NCBI GenBank assembly: GCA_034433775.1
Contig: DAOUAI010000119.1
Span: 1 to 12,494 of the forward strand
Direction: 5' to 3'
Origin: CALJTV01 sp034433775
GTDB lineage: Bacteria; Chloroflexota; Dehalococcoidia; GIF9; UBA5629
Length of the DNA stretch: 12,494 nucleotides
The position numbers and the translations under genes were made by a program. The notes beneath the pieces were generated by a model, which saw nothing but the letters and a program-made list of their open reading frames with translations, did no database searches and was not told the DNA's origin. This document shows positions 7,529 to 12,494 of the stretch, piece by piece; position 1 is the first letter of the stretch; each line of letters opens with the position of its first letter.

Positions 7529-7541
7529 AGTATATTATACT
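7529..7541. repeat. 13-base perfect palindrome over the nrpR -10 region
   Basis: The sequence AGTATA-T-TATACT is a perfect inverted repeat with a one-base centre. On the minus strand it contains TATAAT (7539 to 7534), the likely -10 box of nrpR, whose ATG is at 7503. A repressor bound here would block the promoter, so it could be an autoregulatory operator. It does not resemble the GGAA-N6-TTCC operators described for archaeal NrpR, and AT-rich palindromes also arise by chance at -10 boxes. Confidence 0.4.
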
Positions 7542-7562
7542 ACCTGAGGTTGACAGTAAGAA
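7534..7562 (-). promoter_or_regulatory. Candidate promoter of the nrpR-zinc ribbon-lemA-htpX operon
   Basis: On the minus strand, a perfect TATAAT (7539 to 7534) is preceded after 17 bases by TTCTTA (7562 to 7557), a weak -35 with three of six matches. The predicted start near 7527 would leave a leader of about 24 bases. A weak -35 with a palindrome across the -10 fits a regulated promoter. The nrpR ribosome site itself is poor. Confidence 0.4.
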
Positions 7563-7664
7563 GCGTATTGTCCACCATCGCGGTGCACTTTCGGGTGATG
7601 GAGCCGTAATCTCGATTGGCTGAAATCCAGAGTGGACAGGGTTTAGGTACAGTCGGGAAAAAAG

Positions 7665-9455
7665 TTAAAACCCTCTGAACTGATTTGTAATAGGCAGTCT
7701 GCGGTCTCTGCCAAAGGCGCGAGGTGTGATCTTAATGCCGGGTGGGGCTTGACGTCGCTTATACTCGTTGGTGTCGACAAGCCGAGCCACCCTCTTGACC
7801 ATCGTCTCCTCAAAGCCTGCACTGATTATTTGACCAATACTCCTGTCCTCTTCGACGTAGTCTTTAAGGATGGGGTCGAGGAGATCATACGGTGGCAAGC
7901 TGTCAGTATCTTTTTGTTCTGGTCTCAGCTCAGCGGATGGTGGTTTATTTATGACACTCACGGGTATCATATCGTAACCAGCTATTGAATTGCGATAACG
8001 GGCAAGCTGGTAGGCCAGAGTCTTGGGTACGTCTTTTATCACAGCGAAGCCTCCAGCCATATCTCCATACAAAGTGGTGTAGCCGGTAGCCATTTCGCTC
8101 TTGTTGCCAGTGGTCAACACGAGCCAGCCGAATTTATTGGATAATGCCATAAGAATATTGCCCCTTATGCGAGCTTGAATGTTTTCTTCGGTCACGTCCG
8201 GTCTAGTGTTTTTGAATTGCTCTGACAATGTGTCAAGATATGCTTGGAATATTTTTTCGATGGGAATATTCAGGTGCATAATACCGAGATTGCGAGCAAG
8301 GATTTCAGCATCTGATATACTACCGGGAGAGGAATATCTCGATGGCATGGATACGCCTATTACGTTGGTTGCCCCGAGAGCGTCGACAGCAATGGTAGCT
8401 ACCAAGCTGGAGTCGATGCCACCCGAGAGACCTATGACCACCTTTTTGAAGCCATTCTTTGCGATATAATCTTTCAACCCCAGTACCAGGGCGTTGTACA
8501 CTTCTCCAGGCAATTCATGCACCGTAGCAGTCTGTCTCGGAGGTAAGGATGGCTTTGTGGGTGTGTACGGTAGCTCAGACACCGTTATTCTCTTTATCTG
8601 CCATTGTTGTTCCTGTAGCGACTTCGCTGCCTTTCTCCATCGGGGATCGTGCAGGCGGGTACGAAATACAGCCCCTACATCGAGGTCTGTTACAAGGAGG
8701 TCTTCTTCGAATTGTTTGGCTCGGGCGATTAGCTCTCCCTTTTCGTTTAGTACCATACTGCTGCCGTCAAATACTAATTCATCTTGACCACCGACCAGAT
8801 TGGTAAACGCGACGATGGCTACGTTATCTGAAGCCCGGGTGCCCAGCATCCTCTCGCGGAAATTACGTTTCCCGGCATGATAGGGTGAGGCGCTGATGTT
8901 TATTATCACCTGTGCCCCAGCAGATGCCTGGACGGTGGCAGGACCAGCTTCGTACCAGATATCTTCACAGATGTTCACCCCGATACCGACGCCGCATACG
9001 ATGTATACTGGACATTCATTGCCAGCCCGGAAGTAACGGTCTTCGTCAAAGACGCCGTAGTTAGGCAGAAAAATTTTGTGGTAGATGTCACAGAGTTTTC
9101 CGTTGGAAGCAATTGCGGCGGCGTTATAGATATCTTCTTTAGCATCCACGAACCCGATTATTGCCGTGATGTCTTCGGTGGCTTGTACAATTTTCTCTAG
9201 GCATCTTAAATTTTCTGCAATGAATTGCGGTTTGAACAGGAGGTCTTCTGGAGGGTAGCCGCATACGGCGAGTTCAGGGAATGTGACAATATCTGCACCC
9301 AGGGCTCTGGCTTGGGCGATTGCCGCTACGATTTTCTCCGTATTACCGGCAAAATCTCCCACTGTGACGTTAATCTGTGCCAGAGCAACACGGAGCTTGT
9401 AGCTGCTTGGCTCCGGGTACATTACATACGGGTCGGATCGAGCTTCTGCTGACAT
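7665..9455 (-). CDS. nadE: Glutamine-dependent NAD+ synthetase
   Basis: A 596-residue two-domain enzyme making NAD+ from deamido-NAD+, ATP and glutamine, in the cytoplasm. The N-terminal nitrilase-type glutaminase domain (about 20-290) has the triad Glu61 (FPELAVCGY), Lys127 (YHKIFLPNYG) and Cys163 (NICEDIW). The C-terminal synthetase domain (about 315-596) has the ATP loop SGGIDSS (344-350), GNKSE (450-454) and the YGDMAGG block (463-469). Length and layout fit bacterial glutamine-dependent enzymes. I chose ATG at 9455; TTG at 9458 is directly adjacent and also possible, and an ATG at 9422 is a third choice that still precedes the first core strand. The nearest ribosome-like site (GAGGAG, 9475-9480) is 19 bases away and lies in an inverted repeat, so translation is probably coupled to the upstream small gene 24 bases away. 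Its neighbour glnA supplies the glutamine it uses. Confidence 0.95.
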   Translation of the reverse strand: MSAEARSDPYVMYPEPSSYKLRVALAQINVTVGDFAGNTEKIVAAIAQARALGADIVTFPELAVCGYPPEDLLFKPQFIAENLRCLEKIVQATEDITAIIGFVDAKEDIYNAAAIASNGKLCDIYHKIFLPNYGVFDEDRYFRAGNECPVYIVCGVGIGVNICEDIWYEAGPATVQASAGAQVIINISASPYHAGKRNFRERMLGTRASDNVAIVAFTNLVGGQDELVFDGSSMVLNEKGELIARAKQFEEDLLVTDLDVGAVFRTRLHDPRWRKAAKSLQEQQWQIKRITVSELPYTPTKPSLPPRQTATVHELPGEVYNALVLGLKDYIAKNGFKKVVIGLSGGIDSSLVATIAVDALGATNVIGVSMPSRYSSPGSISDAEILARNLGIMHLNIPIEKIFQAYLDTLSEQFKNTRPDVTEENIQARIRGNILMALSNKFGWLVLTTGNKSEMATGYTTLYGDMAGGFAVIKDVPKTLAYQLARYRNSIAGYDMIPVSVINKPPSAELRPEQKDTDSLPPYDLLDPILKDYVEEDRSIGQIISAGFEETMVKRVARLVDTNEYKRRQAPPGIKITPRAFGRDRRLPITNQFRGF

Positions 9456-9461
9456 CAAGGG

Positions 9462-9482
9462 TAGAGGCTTTAGACTCCTCTA
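9462..9482 (-). repeat. Inverted repeat covering the candidate nadE ribosome site
   Basis: Perfect 6-base arms TAGAGG (9482 to 9477) and CCTCTA (9467 to 9462) surround a 9-base loop on the transcript. The first arm begins with the stop codon of the upstream 122-residue gene and includes part of GAGGAG, the only purine-rich site before nadE. If formed, the hairpin would hide that site until a ribosome finishing the upstream gene opens it. The stem is short, so its stability is uncertain. Confidence 0.35.
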
Positions 9483-9848
9483 GTTTTGGATTTCCACCTC
9501 CGCTATGTTCTGGCGCGCGATGACGACCTCGCTACCATTTCTCTTGACGGATACGTGCATTAGCCCCATAACCTCGTATTTTCCGTTTTCCAAGTTGGTT
9601 GTGTCCCATCTGGTGGCGAAATTGTGGTGCTCGTCTGCCGACTCCCCTATTTTGATCCAAGTCTCCGTGCCCTTTTTACGATAGTACCAGGGATTAACGG
9701 CTTTTACAACAGGTCCGTCTATACCCAGCATTTGGGTCTCCTGTTGTAAAAGTCCTTTATCAAAATTTTCCCGCAGCACGACTATGCCGGCGTAGCTCTT
9801 TAGCACGCTGCTCGGGACAATATAGTATGGTCCCCAATCGTATGACAT
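9480..9848 (-). CDS. Unrecognised 122-residue protein between glnA and nadE
   Basis: I do not recognise this protein with confidence. The ATG at 9848 is chosen because GGAGGT at 9855-9860 lies 7 bases upstream; the frame remains open to a GTG at 9914, but those 22 extra residues are basic, low in structure and unsupported. There is no signal peptide or membrane segment. The chain is rich in Tyr, Trp and Val. The N-terminal part (MSYDWGPYYIVPSSVLKSY, about 1-19) is followed by a stretch with YYRKKGTETWIKIGES (about 55-70). The last 45 residues (WDTTNLENGKYEV, then alternating hydrophobic strands) resemble the end of a small immunoglobulin-like beta sandwich. Beta-rich binding protein is the most I can infer. 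It sits 98 bases after glnA and 24 before nadE on the same strand, and its strong ribosome site suggests it is well expressed. Confidence 0.7.
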   Translation of the reverse strand: MSYDWGPYYIVPSSVLKSYAGIVVLRENFDKGLLQQETQMLGIDGPVVKAVNPWYYRKKGTETWIKIGESADEHHNFATRWDTTNLENGKYEVMGLMHVSVKRNGSEVVIARQNIAEVEIQN

Positions 9849-9854
9849 AATTCC

Positions 9855-9862
9855 ACCTCCTT
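9855..9862 (-). promoter_or_regulatory. Ribosome binding site deciding the start of the 122-residue gene
   Basis: AAGGAGGT on the minus strand, with 7 bases between GGAGG and the ATG at 9848. It is one of the best matches in the window and rules in favour of the shorter protein. A second GGAGGTGG copy lies at 9911-9918 in the same leader. Confidence 0.75.
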
Positions 9863-9946
9863 TTACTCGCTGTCCGTTTTTTCTTGGTATGGTTAAATTA
9901 GCCCATTGGACCACCTCCGATTGTTTTAGATAGCTCCAGCTTCGGT

Positions 9947-11293
9947 TTACAATACAGGTAGATATCTATTGATTTCGTACTCGCTAACCTGTATTCGGTA
10001 CTGGTCCCACTCCATTTTCTTGTTCTTTATGAGCGTGTAGAATATGTGCTCTCCCAAAGCTTTACGCACCAGCTGGCTTTTTTCGCATAGCTGGATCGCC
10101 TCGTATAGGCTGGCAGGTAAGGTGCCGATGCCCCTTTTCTTTCTTTCCTCCTCCGTCATTTCGTACACATTTTCCTCCACCGGTTCCGGAATCCCATATC
10201 CCTTTTCGATGCCTTCCAGACCAGCAGCAAGCATGACACTGAAGGCAAGGTAAGGGTTGCAAGCCGGGTCGGGGGAGCGGAACTCTATCCTTGTTGCTAC
10301 TTCTTTGCCGGGCTTGTATTCCGGTACGCGTATCAGGTCAGCTCGATTTCGTCTTGCCCAGGAGATATAAACGGGTGCTTCGTAGCCAGGGACTAATCTC
10401 TTGTATGAGTTGACCCATTGGTTGCAGACCAGTGTGATCTCTGGCGCATGTTTCAGAAGTCCGGCTATGAATCCTTTTGCTACTTTGGACAGGTGGTACT
10501 TATCATCAGGATCGAAGAAGGCGTTCTTGCCATCTTTGAACAGCGATTGATGCACATGCATACCGCTGCCGTTGATACCGAAGACGGGTTTGGGCATGAA
10601 TGTGGCATATATCCCATTTTGTATGGCGATTTGCTTTACCACGAGGCGGTAGGTCATTACATTGTCTGCCATGGTAAGGGCATCGGTGTAGCGCATGTCT
10701 ATCTCGTGCTGGCTGTGGGCTACTTCATGGTGTGAATATTCTATGCCAATGCCCATCTCCTCGAGCATAAGCACCGTCTGTCTTCTTAAGTCTGTAGCCG
10801 CGTCAAGGGGTATCATATCGAAGTAACCGCCTTGATCAAGGGGCTCTGTGCCTTTCGAGTCCTTGAAGTAGAAGTATTCCAGCTCTGGACCCACGTAGTA
10901 GGTGTAGCCCATTCCTGCTGCTCGCTGCAGGTTGCATTTCAGCACGTATCTAGGGTCACCCTCGAAGGGTTCACCGCCTGGTCTGAGGATATCGCAGAAC
11001 ATCCGTGCTACTGCATGGTGTTCCCGCGGGCGCCATGGTAGTAATTGAAAAGTGTCCGGGTCAGGCATAGCCACCATGTCGCTTTCGTCGATGCGGGCAA
11101 AGCCCTGTATCGATGAACCATCGAAGCCCATACCCTCTTCAAGGGCTTGCTCCAGTTCTTCGCGTGTGATGGCGAAGCTCTTTAGAAAGCCTAAGATGTC
11201 AGTGAACCACAGCCTGATAAATTTGACATCGTGCTCCTTAGCCATCCTGAGGACATATTCTTTGCTCTCATCTTTGGTCTTCTTGCTGGTCAT
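9947..11293 (-). CDS. glnA: Glutamine synthetase, type I-alpha
   Basis: A 448-residue glutamine synthetase joining ammonium to glutamate with ATP in the cytoplasm; the family forms dodecamers. Visible motifs: FDGSSIQGF (57-65), metal ligands Glu137 and Glu139 (GPELEYF), Glu190 and Glu197 (HHEVAHSQHE), the ATP-site NGSGMHVH (241-248), KRLVPGYEAP (298-307), and Glu337 with Arg339 (RIEFRSPDP). The length and the lack of an internal insertion place it in type I-alpha rather than the adenylylated beta type. Arg67 (GFAR) aligns with Arg62 of the Bacillus subtilis enzyme, a residue tied to feedback inhibition. It follows glnK by 24 bases and starts with GGAGG at 11300-11304, 6 bases from the ATG. 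Control is probably through transcription and feedback rather than adenylylation, which is inference. Confidence 0.97.
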   Translation of the reverse strand: MTSKKTKDESKEYVLRMAKEHDVKFIRLWFTDILGFLKSFAITREELEQALEEGMGFDGSSIQGFARIDESDMVAMPDPDTFQLLPWRPREHHAVARMFCDILRPGGEPFEGDPRYVLKCNLQRAAGMGYTYYVGPELEYFYFKDSKGTEPLDQGGYFDMIPLDAATDLRRQTVLMLEEMGIGIEYSHHEVAHSQHEIDMRYTDALTMADNVMTYRLVVKQIAIQNGIYATFMPKPVFGINGSGMHVHQSLFKDGKNAFFDPDDKYHLSKVAKGFIAGLLKHAPEITLVCNQWVNSYKRLVPGYEAPVYISWARRNRADLIRVPEYKPGKEVATRIEFRSPDPACNPYLAFSVMLAAGLEGIEKGYGIPEPVEENVYEMTEEERKKRGIGTLPASLYEAIQLCEKSQLVRKALGEHIFYTLIKNKKMEWDQYRIQVSEYEINRYLPVL

Positions 11294-11299
11294 TTTTAA

Positions 11300-11304
11300 C
11301 CTCC
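11300..11304 (-). promoter_or_regulatory. Ribosome binding site of glnA
   Basis: GGAGG on the minus strand with a 6-base gap to the ATG at 11293, in the 24-base space after glnK. It indicates strong independent translation of glutamine synthetase within the operon. Confidence 0.75.
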
Positions 11305-11317
11305 TTTGATATTTTAT

Positions 11318-11659
11318 TTATATTGCATTTTCGTCGACCTCGCCGGTCCTGACACGGACGGCGGTTTCGACAGGAATTATGAAGATTTTGCCATCGCCTC
11401 TTTCCTCCCCGGTGCGGGCACTGGATACTATGGCGTTGATTACTTGGGGGACATCCTCATCCAGAACGACGACCTCGACTTTAATTTTGGGCAGAAAGTC
11501 GACCCGATATTCTCCAGCTCGCCATTGCAGCGTTAACCCCTTTTGTCTACCTCTTCCGCTCACCTCACTGACCGTCATGCCAAAGTAGCTCAGGGCTTCT
11601 AGGGCGGCTCTGACGGCGTCCAGCTTCTCGTATCTGATGATAGCCTCGACCTTTTTCAT
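11318..11659 (-). CDS. glnK: PII nitrogen-regulatory signal protein (GlnK/GlnB family)
   Basis: A 113-residue PII protein; trimers bind ATP, ADP and 2-oxoglutarate and gate AmtB or adjust nitrogen enzymes. The T-loop (about 36-55) keeps Gln39, Lys40 and Tyr51, the residue uridylylated in proteobacteria, as well as Lys58. Position 46, Tyr in E. coli GlnB, is Trp here. The B-loop reads TGEERGDGK (83-91), one residue longer than TGKIGDGK of E. coli GlnB, with Glu85 where E. coli has Lys85; this accounts for a total of 113 rather than 112 residues. The C-terminal RVRTGE (102-107) is typical. The ATG overlaps the amtB stop by 4 bases (ATGA), the classic amtB-glnK coupling, and a GGAGGG site lies 7 bases upstream inside amtB. 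I call it GlnK because of this linkage. Confidence 0.93.
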   Translation of the reverse strand: MKKVEAIIRYEKLDAVRAALEALSYFGMTVSEVSGRGRQKGLTLQWRAGEYRVDFLPKIKVEVVVLDEDVPQVINAIVSSARTGEERGDGKIFIIPVETAVRVRTGEVDENAI

Positions 11660-12494
11660 CTTAGCATCCCTCCGTACGCTCTTTCACCATGTTGTGAGAT
11701 GTCGAGACCAATGGTCTCTTCGTCCGCGGTGACGCGCAGACCGATGGTGGCATCCAGCAGTCTTGCTATCAGCCAGGTTGCAATGAAGGCGAAAATTGCA
11801 GTGGCTAAGAGGGCGAGCATCTGGGTCAGGACTTGCTTAACATTCCCATCCAGTAAGCCAGCTCCGGCAGGGTTTACCGCAACTGTGGCAAAGATACCGG
11901 TAGCTAAAGCCCCCCACATACCACCGATGCCGTGGCAAGCAAAAACATCTAAGGAATCGTCTATCTTGTTGGACTTTAGACGCCACAACATTATGTAATA
12001 GGAGAGGATAGAAGCTACAGCCCCTATGGGTATTCCTGCCCATGGTGGGACGAACCCTGCCGCTGGTGTGATAGCTACTAGCCCGACCACAGCCCCGGTA
12101 GCTGCTCCCAGCACGGATGGTCTACGGTCGAACCAGCTTAGAAACATCCAGGTAAGGGTTGCTGAAGCGGCAGAGATGTTGGTGGTTACGAATGCATTTG
12201 AAGCAAGTCCACCGATGGTGAGTGCACTTCCAGCATTGAACCCAAACCAACCGAACCAGAGCAGGGCTGCTCCAGCGACAACCATAGGGATGTTATTAGC
12301 CTCCATGGTCTCCCGCCCGAACCCTTTTCTGGGACCAAGTATCAGGGCTAAAGCCAGCGCTGAGATTCCAGCGTTTACATGCACCACAGTGCCACCGGCG
12401 AAGTCCAGTGCTCCTAGTCTGGAAAGCCAGCCACCATTGCCCCAGACCCAATGGGCAACCGGACAGTAGACCAGCGTCATCCATAGCACCGAAA
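11656..12494 (-). CDS. amtB: Ammonium transporter AmtB, C-terminal part (runs off window)
   Basis: The C-terminal two-thirds or so of an Amt/Rh ammonium channel; the N-terminal part lies beyond the right edge and the frame is open to the end. About 278 codons are visible. Counting from the codon at 12489, the pore twin histidines are His37 (GGTVVHVNAG) and His186 (ACHGIGG), 149 apart as expected from E. coli His168 and His318. Asp29 matches the conserved Asp160. Several membrane helices follow in the usual order, and the cytoplasmic tail ends in GLDISQHGERAY (261-272), the conserved region that contacts PII. It moves ammonium into the cell and is expected to be closed by the PII protein encoded directly downstream, whose ATG overlaps this stop codon. 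The operon promoter and any operator would lie upstream, outside the window. Confidence 0.95.
   Translation of the reverse strand, partial: SVLWMTLVYCPVAHWVWGNGGWLSRLGALDFAGGTVVHVNAGISALALALILGPRKGFGRETMEANNIPMVVAGAALLWFGWFGFNAGSALTIGGLASNAFVTTNISAASATLTWMFLSWFDRRPSVLGAATGAVVGLVAITPAAGFVPPWAGIPIGAVASILSYYIMLWRLKSNKIDDSLDVFACHGIGGMWGALATGIFATVAVNPAGAGLLDGNVKQVLTQMLALLATAIFAFIATWLIARLLDATIGLRVTADEETIGLDISQHGERAYGGMLR

Larger units (their letters stand above)
7504..7664. other. 161-base intergenic region between nadE and nrpR
   Basis: This is the longest gene-free stretch. Near the nrpR side it contains the palindrome at 7529-7541 and the promoter described separately. At 7575-7581 and 7595-7601 two 7-base arms (CCATCGC and GTGATGG) can pair with one G-T wobble around a 13-base loop; no T-run follows on either strand, so it is not a convincing terminator. 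No open reading frame here has both a start and a ribosome site. No terminator for nadE is evident. Confidence 0.6.

Noticed and set aside
7550..7555. A perfect TTGACA on the plus strand as a -35 box.
   Set aside because: No -10 box lies 16-18 bases downstream and no plus-strand gene follows.
7575..7601. Hairpin in the nadE-nrpR gap as a nadE terminator or riboswitch.
   Set aside because: It is short, has a G-T wobble and no T-run, and no known riboswitch core was recognised.
7504..7664. Archaeal NrpR operators of the GGAA-N6-TTCC or GGTA-N6-TACC type near nrpR.
   Set aside because: No match was found by eye in this gap; the amtB upstream region is outside the window and could not be examined.
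9849..9914. A longer form of the small protein starting at GTG 9914.
   Set aside because: The GTG overlaps its own purine-rich site, while the ATG at 9848 has an ideal ribosome site.

Overview
The window looks like ordinary chromosomal DNA of a free-living bacterium. It holds eleven intact protein genes and one partial one, packed with little spacing, and no RNA genes, mobile elements or CRISPR. The gene set (an NrpR-type nitrogen repressor with amtB, glnK, a type I-alpha glutamine synthetase and glutamine-dependent nadE, plus an RNase J-like beta-CASP protein) suggests a deep-branching bacterium, possibly Chloroflexota of the Dehalococcoidia type. That assignment is inference from gene content and was not tested by similarity search. 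Eleven of the twelve genes lie on the minus strand; only the first is on the plus strand.

Right block, read right to left (12494 to 7665): the C-terminal part of the ammonium channel AmtB, a PII signal protein overlapping it by 4 bases, glutamine synthetase 24 bases on, an unrecognised 122-residue protein, and glutamine-dependent NAD synthetase. This reads as an ammonium-to-glutamine-to-NAD pathway: AmtB brings in ammonium, PII senses nitrogen status, GlnA makes glutamine and NadE spends its amide nitrogen. The operon promoter is outside the window.

Middle block (7503 to 4246): after the largest gene-free gap (161 bases, with a candidate promoter and a 13-base palindrome) come an NrpR-like repressor, a tandem zinc-ribbon protein, LemA and an HtpX-like M48 membrane protease with a C-terminal zinc ribbon. 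Gaps of 25, 21 and 11 bases suggest one transcript, which would link a nitrogen regulator to a membrane-proteostasis pair.

Left block (4139 to 1675): a clear sigma70-type promoter drives a GNAT acetyltransferase, an overlapping M20 metallo-hydrolase and a small MscS-type channel. This operon converges on the plus-strand gene for a divergent beta-CASP metallo-beta-lactamase nuclease (54 to 1664), with only 10 bases between the stop codons.

I found no clearly new defence or mobile system. The points most worth a second look are the unknown protein inside the glutamine/NAD operon, the NrpR linkage and its promoter palindrome, the altered B-loop of the PII protein, the zinc-ribbon tail on the HtpX homologue and the enlarged RNase J-like protein.
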